DNA of 6,935 nt from Lachnospiraceae bacterium (GTDB lineage: Bacteria; Bacillota; Clostridia; Lachnospirales; Lachnospiraceae): the NCBI GenBank assembly GCA_017420605.1, contig JAFOIS010000248.1, positions 1 through 6,935 on the forward strand. Direction: 5' to 3'. This document shows, piece by piece, positions 1 through 5,826 of the stretch. The notes below the pieces were generated by a model. The model was not told the DNA's origin and did not search any database. It worked only from the letters and a program-made list of their open reading frames with translations. The position numbers and the translations under genes are program-made. Each line of letters starts with the position of its first letter. Within the stretch, counting starts at the first letter, position 1.

Positions 1-1
1 G

Positions 2-769
2 GCGACGAGCCTCAGTCAGGCGGTCAGCTTTTCCCTCCTTCTCTACCTGAATAAAACGCGGGGCGCGGTCCCGGTGAAGCTCCGGAAGGTGACGGTCTCG
101 TGGCATTACGCCAAAAACATTTTCAAGGGAGGCATCCCTTCCCTTTGCCGCCAGGGGATCGGGAGCGTAGCGACGATCCTTCTCAACGTCGCCGCGCGGA
201 CCTACGGCGCGGCGTCGGCCGACGCGGCCATCGCGGCGATGGGCGTCGTGAGCCGCATCATGATGTTCGCGTATGCCGCGCTGATCGGCTTCGGCCAGGG
301 CTTCCAGCCGGTCTGCGGAACGAATTACGGGGCCGGGAACTATAAGCGGGTGAAAGAAGCCTTCTATTACTGCGTCAGGATCGGCGCGGCCGTGCTGGCC
401 GTCCTGTCGGTCCTGGGCTTCCTTTTTGCCGGCCCGCTCATCGGGCTGTTCCGCAACGACCCCGAGGTGATCGCGATCGGCGCGGTGACGATGCGGGCGC
501 AGTGCATTTTCTTTACGCTCAATGCCTACGTCGTGATCGGGACGATGCTCCTGCAGACCATCGGCATGCCGCTTAAGGCGTCGATCGTGACGCTGGCAAG
601 GCAGGGGATCTTCTTTCTGCCGGCGATCACCCTTCTGCCGCTTGCCTTCGGCCTCTTCGGCGTGCAGATCGCGCAGGCGGCCGCCGATCTGTGCAGCTTT
701 TTCCTTGCGATCCCGCTTTGCCGGAGCGTGCTGAAGACGATGAACGAAGACGGAGGCGGCAATGCATAA
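2..769 (+). CDS. MATE family efflux transporter, C-terminal part (5' end outside window)
   Basis: The frame is open from base 2 with no stop, so the gene begins upstream; the GTG at 74 is internal, not a true start. About 255 residues are visible, roughly the second half of a MATE antiporter (usual length 440-460). Such proteins export drugs or cationic metabolites across the cytoplasmic membrane using a Na+ or H+ gradient. The stretch starting FKGGIPSLCRQGIGS is typical of the start of the second MATE repeat, and GFGQGFQPVCGTNYGAGN of the conserved loop after TM8. Several hydrophobic segments follow, and the tail (KTMNEDGGGNA) is hydrophilic. The family call is firm; the substrate cannot be read. 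The 3' end overlaps the next gene by 8 bases (ATGCATAA), so the regulator is translationally coupled to the pump and probably co-transcribed with it. Confidence 0.9.
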   Translation, partial: ATSLSQAVSFSLLLYLNKTRGAVPVKLRKVTVSWHYAKNIFKGGIPSLCRQGIGSVATILLNVAARTYGAASADAAIAAMGVVSRIMMFAYAALIGFGQGFQPVCGTNYGAGNYKRVKEAFYYCVRIGAAVLAVLSVLGFLFAGPLIGLFRNDPEVIAIGAVTMRAQCIFFTLNAYVVIGTMLLQTIGMPLKASIVTLARQGIFFLPAITLLPLAFGLFGVQIAQAAADLCSFFLAIPLCRSVLKTMNEDGGGNA

Positions 770-1622
770 GGAACGGCCTCTCGGAGAGATATTTCATGAG
801 TTCCGGCGCAACCGGAACATTACGCTCAAACAGATCACGGACGAAAGCGTGTCCGCATCGCAGATCTCCCGGTTTGAGCGGGGCGAGACGGATATATCGC
901 TGTCCCGGTTTCTGCGGGTCCTTGAAAACATGCATGTGGAAATGAGTGAGTTCATGGACGCCGTGCATGGTTACGACAAATCCGAAACGATCCGGTTCAT
1001 GAGCCAGCTGGTCCCGCTGGAATACAGGCGGGACAAAGAAGGTTTTCAGCGTCTTTTTGGCGAGCAGAGGGAACTGTTTGAAAAGCATCCTTCGGTCTAT
1101 CAGTACCATCTGAACATGATCCTGGCGCAGAGCTTCATATGCAAGTGCGACGAGACCGTACCGTTTCCCGAAACCTATCTTCAGGAAGTGACGGATTATC
1201 TTTTCGGCGTCGAAGAATGGAAGATCTATGAACTCATCCTCATCGGAAATCTCTATCTTTTTATGGACATCCCGCTTCTTCACAGAATGGGACAGGAGAT
1301 CGTGAAAAAGCATGCGCAGAACGGCGCGAATACCGGGCTTGTCGTGATCACGCTTCTCAACATCTGGGAGACCTGCCTTCACAGAAATGAACTTGCGGCC
1401 GCTTCGTATTACAGGGACCGGATCCTCCCGCTGATCGCGGATGAGACCTGGCTTTATGAAAGGAATCTGTATCTTTTCCTTCAGGGGCTCATGCACTATA
1501 AGGGCGGTGAAAAAGAGACCGGTACAAAGGAAATGGAACAGGCGATACAGATCTATGAATGGCTCGGCTGCAGCCATCTTGCGCGGAATTACAGAGAAGA
1601 CGTAAAAAAGCACGCCAACTGA
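762..1622 (+). CDS. Rgg/GadR/MutR-type transcriptional regulator
   Basis: The 286 residues match the usual Rgg length of about 280-300. Residues 7-62 form an XRE-like helix-turn-helix (LGEIFHEFRRNRNITLKQIT, then SASQISRFERGETDISLSRF), with the SQ-SRFE-G-DISL pattern typical of Rgg proteins. Residues 70-286 look all-helical and TPR-like; in this family that part binds a small peptide or ligand and dimerises. The start is the ATG inside the MATE stop region; the overlap argues for coupling. No recognisable signalling-peptide gene is next to it. A perfect palindrome starting three bases after the stop, upstream of the MFS gene, is a plausible target, so this protein may activate the exporter downstream. 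That link is inferred from position only. Confidence 0.85.
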   Translation: MHKERPLGEIFHEFRRNRNITLKQITDESVSASQISRFERGETDISLSRFLRVLENMHVEMSEFMDAVHGYDKSETIRFMSQLVPLEYRRDKEGFQRLFGEQRELFEKHPSVYQYHLNMILAQSFICKCDETVPFPETYLQEVTDYLFGVEEWKIYELILIGNLYLFMDIPLLHRMGQEIVKKHAQNGANTGLVVITLLNIWETCLHRNELAAASYYRDRILPLIADETWLYERNLYLFLQGLMHYKGGEKETGTKEMEQAIQIYEWLGCSHLARNYREDVKKHAN

Positions 1623-1643
1623 ATTTTGCATATATGCAAATTT
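1622..1643. promoter_or_regulatory. Palindromic operator candidate upstream of the MFS gene
   Basis: TTTGCATATATGCAAA (1625-1640) is a perfect 16-base palindrome. Two more matching pairs lie beyond one mismatch, out to 1622 and 1643. It starts at the end of the Rgg-type gene and ends just before where the -35 box of the MFS promoter should be. With transcription starting near 1680, its centre would lie near -48, a usual place for an activator. It is AT-rich with no GC-rich stem, so an operator is more likely than a terminator. The Rgg-type protein is the obvious candidate to bind it, but this is inference. Confidence 0.6.
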
Positions 1644-1644
1644 T

Positions 1645-1673
1645 CGGAACCTCCCTTTGCGAAGAACTATAAT
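1645..1673 (+). promoter_or_regulatory. Promoter of the MFS exporter gene (perfect -10, poor -35)
   Basis: TATAAT at 1668-1673 is a perfect -10 box. At 17-base spacing the -35 position reads CGGAAC, a poor match to TTGACA, which is common at activator-dependent promoters. It sits immediately downstream of the palindrome and 30 bases upstream of the start codon. The ribosome site AGGGAGG (1688-1694) lies 8 bases before the ATG at 1703. Confidence 0.6.
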
Positions 1674-1702
1674 CAGTTCATCGAAAGAGGGAGGTCTTTA
1701 TC

Positions 1703-2914
1703 ATGCGTAAGAAAGGGATCCGGAAAAATGAGGCGCTGCTCTGGTTCGGAAGCTGGACGTCCAGGATCGGCAATATCGTTTTCGACTATGCGAACAGCGT
1801 CAGCATCGTCGGGGCCTTTGCCGCAAAGCCGTGGATTCTGGCGGTCTATCAGAGCTCCGAAACGGTCATTCAGATCGTTTTCAACCTGGTCGGCGGCGCG
1901 AAGGCGGATAAAGGGGACCGTAAAAAGATCGTCATCATCACGGACGTCCTTGCGGCGTTTATCTGCGGTATCCTGAGCTTTTTCGTCGGTACCGGCTATA
2001 TGGCGCAGGTGATGGTCATTGCCAATGCGCTGCTGGCGCTGGTGTATGCGTTCAACTCGCCGACCTACAGAGCCATGATCCGCGAGGTGATCGAACGGGA
2101 CCGGATCGGCTTTTTCAACAGTATTGCGCAGGCCGGAAGCGGGATCATAAAGGTGACGGGACCGATCATCGGCGTCGGGCTGGTGGGCGTCATCGGCGTC
2201 CGGGGCGCGCTTCTTTTTGACGCCGGAACGTTTGCGGTATCCGCCGCGGCGGAGGCGATGCTTACGAGAGCGGCCGGGACCGCAGATCCGAAAAAGGAGA
2301 GAAAGAACGTCTTTGCGGATATCGCGGAAGGATTCCGGTATCTTTTCAGGGAAAAGCAGATCCTGTTCCTGGTCGTTCTTTCTTCTCTGGTGAATTTCTT
2401 TCTGGCAGGATACAATCTGCTGCTTCCGTACACGGACGTCATGTACGGCGGAGCGGGCGTGAACTTCTACAGTAAAGCGCTTGCGATGGAAGCGGCCGGG
2501 GGGATCCTCAGCTCCGTTGTCTGCGCAAAGCATGTCAACCGGTTCCGGGACAACATGAGGGCCCTGATCCTGTTTCTTTTCGGCACGGGCGCCTCTCTTG
2601 TGCTGGAGCCGCTTTTCGCCCTGACGGCAAATGTTTATCTGTGCCTTCTCCCGTTCGCGCTGTTCGGGATCATGCTGACCGCTTTCAATATTCAGTTCAT
2701 GTCCTACGTCCAGGTCGCGGTCGGCGAGGCTTATCTGGGAAGGGTGTTCAGCATCATCTTTACCGTTGCCGTACTGTTCATGCCGGTGGGATCTTTTGTG
2801 TTTTCGTTCTTTACGGACGCCGGAAACGTGAACAGCTTTTATATCGTCGGCGGTGGGATCGTGCTCCTTTCCGTGTTGAGCGTACGGATGATACGGCAGA
2901 AAAAAGATACTTGA
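1703..2914 (+). CDS. MFS family exporter (MefA/MFS_3-like)
   Basis: The 403 residues form a 12-helix-type major facilitator, a proton-driven exporter in the cytoplasmic membrane. Seen in the sequence: motif A variant GAKADKGDRKK at 65-75 after helix 2; NSPTYRAMIREVIERD at 118-133, the P-x-x-x-A-M-I pattern of the MFS_3/macrolide-efflux group; a GP-x-IG segment at 153-157; the cytoplasmic central loop around 185-215 (DPKKERKNVFADIAEGFRYL); and GRVFSIIF at 346-353 with MPVGS at 360-364. Family membership is firm; drug, peptide or siderophore export cannot be told apart. It has its own promoter with a palindrome, so it may be induced by the Rgg-type regulator upstream. No terminator is visible after it, and its stop codon lies inside the -35 box of the next promoter, so read-through into the MerR gene is likely. 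Confidence 0.88.
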   Translation: MRKKGIRKNEALLWFGSWTSRIGNIVFDYANSVSIVGAFAAKPWILAVYQSSETVIQIVFNLVGGAKADKGDRKKIVIITDVLAAFICGILSFFVGTGYMAQVMVIANALLALVYAFNSPTYRAMIREVIERDRIGFFNSIAQAGSGIIKVTGPIIGVGLVGVIGVRGALLFDAGTFAVSAAAEAMLTRAAGTADPKKERKNVFADIAEGFRYLFREKQILFLVVLSSLVNFFLAGYNLLLPYTDVMYGGAGVNFYSKALAMEAAGGILSSVVCAKHVNRFRDNMRALILFLFGTGASLVLEPLFALTANVYLCLLPFALFGIMLTAFNIQFMSYVQVAVGEAYLGRVFSIIFTVAVLFMPVGSFVFSFFTDAGNVNSFYIVGGGIVLLSVLSVRMIRQKKDT

Positions 2915-2941
2915 CTCTTACGTAACGTCATAGTTTATAGT
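2911..2941 (+). promoter_or_regulatory. MerR-type promoter with 19-base spacer and dyad operator
   Basis: -35 TTGACT (2911-2916) and -10 TATAGT (2936-2941) are separated by 19 bases, the over-long spacing that MerR-family activators correct by twisting DNA. The spacer holds an ACGT-a-ACGT dyad (2920-2928) centred on 2924; symmetry extends to 2914-2934 with 8 of 10 base pairs matching. Similar ACGT-containing dyads occur at TipAL-type promoters. The -35 overlaps the stop codon of the MFS gene. It should drive the MerR gene (autoactivation) and vanZ. Confidence 0.85.
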
Positions 2942-2969
2942 AATTGCAGAGGCAAGGGAGTGACGAACG

Positions 2970-3695
2970 ATGAGGACCGTAAACGAAGTAAGCCGTCTGA
3001 CAGGAGTGAGTATACGCACCCTGCAGTACTACGACAGGATCGGGCTGCTGCACCCGGCAAAATACACGGAGGCCGGCTACCGGCTGTATGACGATACGGC
3101 GCTGGAGAGACTGCAGCAGATCCTTTTCTTCAGGGAACTGGAATTCCCCCTGAAGGATATCCGGGAGATCATCGGCAGTCCCGGCTTTGACAGGAGCAAG
3201 GCGCTCGGCCAGCAGATCGAGCTCCTGAAACGGAAGAAGGAACACATCGAGAACCTGATCGAGCTTGCGGAAGGGATCAGATCATTGGGGGTGAGAAAAT
3301 TGAGTTTTGAAGCGTTCGATACCAAAAAGATAGACGAGTATGCCGCGCAGGCGAAGGCCTCCTGGGGCGCGACGCCGGCCTATAAAGAATATGAAGAGAG
3401 GGCAAAAGGCCGGACAAAGGAAGATGACAAAAAGATCTATCAGGGCATGATCGATATCTTTGCCGGATTCGGGTCCGTCCGGAATACGGATCCGGCGTCG
3501 GAGACGGCGCAGGCACAGGTGAAAAAGCTGCAGGCTTACATTTCCGAACACATGTATACCTGCACAGAAGAGATCCTGGGCAGCCTTGGGAAAATGTACG
3601 CCGCCGGCGGTGAGTTTACAAAGAACATCGACAGTTACGGCGGAGAAGGAACGGCGGATTTCGCCGCAAAGGCGATCGAAGTCTACTGCAGATAG
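2970..3695 (+). CDS. MerR family regulator, TipAL/Mta type, with TipAS antibiotic-recognition domain
   Basis: The 241 residues are close to TipAL (about 253). The MerR winged helix-turn-helix is at residues 3-70 (VSRLTGVSIRTLQYYDRIGL, then the wing TEAGYRLYDD); a coiled-coil dimerisation helix runs about 75-108. Residues 111-241 are a TipAS-like ligand-binding domain, shown by SWGATPAYKEYEER (131-144) and the C-terminal run YTC-EI-GLSG-like to MY-FT-NID-G-GTA-F. Cys198 lies in the YTC motif, near where TipAL cysteines bond thiopeptides; the exact equivalence is from memory. In this family drug binding switches on the regulator's own promoter, which is visible at 2911-2941. AAGGGAG at 2954-2960 lies 9 bases before the ATG. 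An internal start could make the ligand domain alone. The family call is firm; the inducer is unknown. Confidence 0.92.
   Translation: MRTVNEVSRLTGVSIRTLQYYDRIGLLHPAKYTEAGYRLYDDTALERLQQILFFRELEFPLKDIREIIGSPGFDRSKALGQQIELLKRKKEHIENLIELAEGIRSLGVRKLSFEAFDTKKIDEYAAQAKASWGATPAYKEYEERAKGRTKEDDKKIYQGMIDIFAGFGSVRNTDPASETAQAQVKKLQAYISEHMYTCTEEILGSLGKMYAAGGEFTKNIDSYGGEGTADFAAKAIEVYCR
3287..3302 (+). promoter_or_regulatory. Internal ribosome site and TTG start for a TipAS-like short product
   Basis: GGGGGTGA (3287-3294) matches the extended anti-Shine-Dalgarno target GGAGGTGA at 7 of 8 bases. Five bases later a TTG (3300-3302) lies in frame at codon 111 of the MerR gene, exactly at the junction between coiled coil and ligand domain. 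Starting there would give a 131-residue protein, DNA-binding part removed. In Streptomyces lividans tipA, TipAS is likewise made from an internal start near residue 110. A GTG at codon 108 lies inside the same motif and is less likely. Confidence 0.5.
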
Positions 3696-3706
3696 ATCGA
3701 GAGGAT

Positions 3707-4162
3707 ATGAAAACGACCGGTATCATAAAATTTCTGTCGCTGCTCTGGCTTGCCGTGCTTCTGCGCTTAACGGTTTTCCGACCGGGCTGCTTTACCCACG
3801 GGCTTTTTTCGGGACGGCTCGAGTGGCAGGCCTTCGCCTATTATGCCGGACTGGTGCGCCGGGGCAGCTGGCGGTATTTTATCTATCTCTTCGGGGGGAA
3901 CCTTGTGTGGTTCGCCCCGGCGGGGTTTCTGGTCAGGCTTCGGGGCGGGAAGCTGTGGACGGCTTTTCTTGCAGGTTTCCTGCTGTCCCTCCTTGTAGAG
4001 TCGCTGCAGTTTATCCTGGGTTCCGGCGTATCGGAAGCGGAAGATCTGATCCTCAACACAGCGGGTGCCGTGCTTGGTTTTGCCGCGGCAGCTGTCCTTA
4101 TGCGATGGTATAATTTCAGATGCTTAAGACATGACAAAGAAAAGATGGATCAGGATCCCTGA
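3707..4162 (+). CDS. VanZ family membrane protein
   Basis: The 151 residues match the usual size of stand-alone VanZ-like proteins. Hydrophobic segments lie near residues 8-24, 57-78, 83-103 and 116-134. The VanZ signature is clear in the second half: ES-x-Q at 98-101, then GSGVSEAEDLILNTAGAVLGF spanning 105-125, with the acidic-D-x-x-x-N-x-x-G pattern. VanZ of the enterococcal van cluster gives low-level teicoplanin resistance by an unknown mechanism; most homologues are uncharacterised, so no function beyond the membrane is claimed. It begins 11 bases after the MerR gene and is probably in its inducible operon. The GAGAGG ribosome site (3699-3704) is only two bases from the ATG, so translation may be weak or coupled. 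The last codons form half of a terminator palindrome. Confidence 0.85.
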   Translation: MKTTGIIKFLSLLWLAVLLRLTVFRPGCFTHGLFSGRLEWQAFAYYAGLVRRGSWRYFIYLFGGNLVWFAPAGFLVRLRGGKLWTAFLAGFLLSLLVESLQFILGSGVSEAEDLILNTAGAVLGFAAAAVLMRWYNFRCLRHDKEKMDQDP

Positions 4163-4171
4163 TCCATTTTT
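4141..4171. terminator. Shared bidirectional terminator inside two convergent gene ends
   Basis: Arms ATGGATCAGG (4145-4154) and CCTGATCCAT (4158-4167) pair perfectly around the 3-base loop ATC. The stem extends outward with a G·T and three A·T pairs to 4141/4171. A T run follows on the + strand (4167-4171), and an A-rich stretch precedes it (4136-4144), giving T's on the other strand, so it can stop both transcripts. Both stop codons, of vanZ (4160-4162) and of the nucleotidyltransferase (4150-4152 on the - strand), lie inside it. Confidence 0.85.
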
Positions 4172-4869
4172 CCACGAATAATTCTAACAACTTCGGTTAT
4201 ATTATGTGTATTGATGTCAGCACCATCCTCCAGATAGGTAAGCAGCTGATTGCGGATCAGTGATTCAGCATTCTTTTGGGAATCGTACAGCCGTTTCAGT
4301 TCTTCGCGGCTCATTGCGCAGAGTTCACGAAACCGGTCAGCTGTTTTGGTATCAGGCGTTTTATGATACAGCTTTTGATAAGCGATCTCTATATCATTAT
4401 AGGAGAAATGCGTACCGGCTTCGGTTTCTTCGAGCAGAATCCCGATTGCGTCTGAGAAGTCATTGCGATAGTCCCGGTGAGCAACCATTTTCATAGCAAT
4501 CAGATAGACACCTGAAACGGTGCGAATCTCCAAAGACTTATTATTGAGCCAGCAAAAATGGCGTGAAACTTCTGTAAGCATATCAGAATAAGAAGCAGTC
4601 TTCACAAAATCGGTGTTCATCCAGTCGCGGGGAAGATTGTTTTCATCCGCAAATCGCGTAATCACATCTTTAATTCCCGAAGCAGCCCGGAGGATCACGT
4701 CGAAATCCTGCGTGCTGTCTCTAAACGTATAGTTCAGCATGATGCTGCCGCCGCCTACAATGATAATTTCCGCCGGGGCTTTTCCGAAGGCTCTTCGGTA
4801 TTCCTTTGCAAACCGCCGGATAATATCCATAGCGTTTGTCCGGGTGATTTTTACCTTAGACTGCATCAT
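4150..4869 (-). CDS. AbiEii/DUF6036-like nucleotidyltransferase, putative toxin
   Basis: The chosen start is the ATG at 4869, preceded by AAGGAG with 6-base spacing, giving 239 residues; the ATG at 4884 lacks a ribosome site and overlaps more of the upstream gene. The pol-beta nucleotidyltransferase core is visible: IIIVGGGSIML (35-45), then STQDFDVIL (52-60), whose Asp55 and Asp57 fit the metal-binding D-x-D pair. Later comes AMKMVAHRDYRNDFSDAIGIL (125-145), the K-x-x-A-x-R-x-x-x-D-x-x-D pattern of AbiEii-like proteins. The rest is helical and unassigned. The gene overlaps the upstream helix-turn-helix gene by 14 bases, so translation is coupled. In AbiE systems the equivalent enzyme is the toxin of a phage-exclusion toxin-antitoxin pair; that role is inferred here. 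The sequence is more AT-rich than its neighbours. Confidence 0.75.
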   Translation of the reverse strand: MMQSKVKITRTNAMDIIRRFAKEYRRAFGKAPAEIIIVGGGSIMLNYTFRDSTQDFDVILRAASGIKDVITRFADENNLPRDWMNTDFVKTASYSDMLTEVSRHFCWLNNKSLEIRTVSGVYLIAMKMVAHRDYRNDFSDAIGILLEETEAGTHFSYNDIEIAYQKLYHKTPDTKTADRFRELCAMSREELKRLYDSQKNAESLIRNQLLTYLEDGADINTHNITEVVRIIRGKMDQGS

Positions 4870-5380
4870 AAAGATCTCCTTCATAAATATTGAATCTCAG
4901 GAACTCCTCGATGCAATTCTGTTTATCAGCATCCAATAAGGAGGAATCACCTACATAATACGGCTGTGTCAGTTTCATTTTTCGGACATCATCATATTTG
5001 TCGCAGAGAGGGATGTCGTTTTTTCTGCTGATATAATCTACGGCTGCAACCAGATACAGTGCTTTCAGATAATCTTCGTGCCGCAAATATACGGAAACGT
5101 CATCGCTCTCGATGATTTTCAGAATGCAGTCCAGTTCGTTGCTTTTGATCCGGTGGTGGAGGTTATTGCGGAAAGTCTGGAAGTCTTCCTTCTCATATAC
5201 GATCTCATCCGGACGGTAGCCCAGAAAACGGGCAAGTTTTGCCACGGTGAAATAAGAACAGGTCCCGATATCGACCTGGCCCTTAATGATCGGATATAGT
5301 GTTGCATATGGAATATCGCTTTGGATCGAGCAGGCCCGGATATTTGTCTTTCTCTTCTTTAACTCTTTCTCAAAATTCAT
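4856..5380 (-). CDS. Helix-turn-helix protein, putative antitoxin and autoregulator
   Basis: A 174-residue protein. Residues 9-62 look like a small XRE-type helix-turn-helix (SDIPYATLYPIIKGQVDI, then CSYFTVAKLARFLGYRPDEI), in the style of regulators found with AbiEii-like enzymes in Firmicutes. Residues 65-174 are unassigned, with a helical middle (HEDYLKALYLVAAVDYISRK, 101-120) and a C-terminal part that may bind the partner. AGGAGG (5387-5392) lies close upstream of the ATG. It is the first gene of a two-gene unit with the nucleotidyltransferase (14-base overlap). Its promoter contains a palindrome that this protein probably binds to repress its own transcription. It is not the classical AbiEi fold as far as can be seen, and the antitoxin role rests on gene order. 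Confidence 0.7.
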   Translation of the reverse strand: MNFEKELKKRKTNIRACSIQSDIPYATLYPIIKGQVDIGTCSYFTVAKLARFLGYRPDEIVYEKEDFQTFRNNLHHRIKSNELDCILKIIESDDVSVYLRHEDYLKALYLVAAVDYISRKNDIPLCDKYDDVRKMKLTQPYYVGDSSLLDADKQNCIEEFLRFNIYEGDLYDAV

Positions 5381-5410
5381 GGATAAGGCCTCCTTTTCTT
5401 TTGCACTTTC

Positions 5411-5439
5411 ATATTATCGGTTGACCGATAAAAAATCAA
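5411..5439 (-). promoter_or_regulatory. Promoter of the helix-turn-helix/nucleotidyltransferase pair
   Basis: On the - strand TTGATT (5439-5434) and TAATAT (5416-5411) are separated by exactly 17 bases, close to the sigma-A consensus, about 30 bases before the start codon. The operator palindrome fills the spacer. On the opposite strand TTGACC (5421-5426), a 17-base gap and TTTAAA (5444-5449) form a weaker divergent promoter sharing the same operator. Confidence 0.8.
5414..5431. promoter_or_regulatory. Operator palindrome between -35 and -10
   Basis: TTATCGGTTGACCGATAA has 8-base perfect arms around a TG centre. It covers the spacer of the - strand promoter, touching the -10, so a bound protein would block RNA polymerase. 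The first gene of the pair encodes a helix-turn-helix protein, the likely binder. Confidence 0.75.
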
Positions 5440-5483
5440 GCGGTTTAAATGGACGCTTCTGCAAAATTTATACCGGAAGTATA

Positions 5484-5512
5484 ATGACAAATGATTTTTT
5501 CCGTGTTATAGT
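5484..5512 (+). promoter_or_regulatory. Promoter of a short + strand transcription unit
   Basis: ATGACA (5484-5489), 17 bases, TATAGT (5507-5512): a good sigma-A match, with an expected start near 5519. A small inverted repeat, GGACC-CCG-GGTCC (5531-5543), would lie in the 5' leader. The next strong stop signal is the terminator at 5757-5787, so the transcript would be about 270 nt. Confidence 0.55.
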
Positions 5513-5557
5513 GGTCGACGGATCAAAAAAGGACCCCGGGTCCGGAAAGGAAAGGCA

Positions 5558-5734
5558 ATGCTGCTGATACATACGTACAACTTCAGAGATTCGTATCGTC
5601 TGAGTGAGCTTCAGGGTACGATTATGCCCGCAGCGAAGAAAGCTGAATGGCTTCCCTCAACATGCCTTATTATGACCGGATCAGGTGGATATCTGGAACC
5701 AGGCGCCTTTTTGCGTACTGGAAAGATCAGATAA
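5558..5734 (+). CDS. Possible small protein of 58 residues, unrecognised
   Basis: ATG at 5558 follows a purine-rich site GGAAAGGAAAGG (5543-5554) and runs 58 codons to TAA. It lies between a good promoter (5484-5512) and a strong terminator (5757-5787), which is why it is listed. The protein starts MLLIHTYNFRDSYRLSELQG, has a middle MPAAKKAEWL, and ends GAFLRTGKIR. No domain, signal peptide or membrane helix is recognised. A second 41-codon frame (5647-5772) overlaps its 3' half and runs into the terminator stem, so coding cannot be decided by eye. The transcript could equally be a non-coding RNA or the remnant of a decayed gene. Confidence 0.3.
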   Translation: MLLIHTYNFRDSYRLSELQGTIMPAAKKAEWLPSTCLIMTGSGGYLEPGAFLRTGKIR

Positions 5735-5756
5735 AACAGTTTACATTGCCGAGACT

Positions 5757-5787
5757 GCCGCTTGTCCGATAGACAGGCGGCTTTTTT
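5757..5787 (+). terminator. Strong intrinsic terminator
   Basis: GCCGCTTGTC (5757-5766) pairs with GACAGGCGGC (5772-5781) with one T·G pair, 5-base loop CGATA, followed by six T's (5782-5787). It ends the short + strand unit and insulates the XRE gene, which begins 40 bases later. Confidence 0.9.
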
Positions 5788-5788
5788 G

Positions 5789-5812
5789 TGCGCAGCTATG
5801 TACCATGCGCAG
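5789..5812 (+). repeat. Pair of TGCGCAG direct repeats before the XRE gene
   Basis: TGCGCAG occurs at 5789-5795 and 5806-5812, 17 bases apart. Each core TGCGCA is itself palindromic. They lie between the terminator and the XRE ribosome site, where an autoregulatory operator would be expected. No convincing -35/-10 pair is visible in these 39 bases. The element is short, so this is tentative. Confidence 0.3.
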
Positions 5813-5826
5813 ACAGGAGGTGTGAA

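Noticed and set aside
627..1631. 334-codon open frame on the - strand
   Set aside because: It is antisense to the Rgg-type gene and the end of the MATE gene, has low-complexity basic composition, and matches no family; it is a shadow caused by GC-rich codon use.
1634..1672. 12-codon ORF between Rgg-type and MFS genes as a possible signalling peptide
   Set aside because: It has no ribosome site, starts inside the palindrome, and the peptide (MQIFGTSLCEEL) is not like known secreted Rgg peptides.
1673..2533. 286-codon open frame on the - strand
   Set aside because: It is antisense to the MFS exporter and very rich in Arg, Asp and His without any domain pattern; a shadow frame.
4150..4884. Longer start for the nucleotidyltransferase at 4884
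   Set aside because: The ATG at 4869 has AAGGAG at proper spacing; the upstream ATG has no ribosome site.
5647..5772. 41-codon ORF overlapping the 58-codon ORF
   Set aside because: The ribosome site is weak and the frame ends inside the terminator stem; kept only as a caveat to the 58-codon call.
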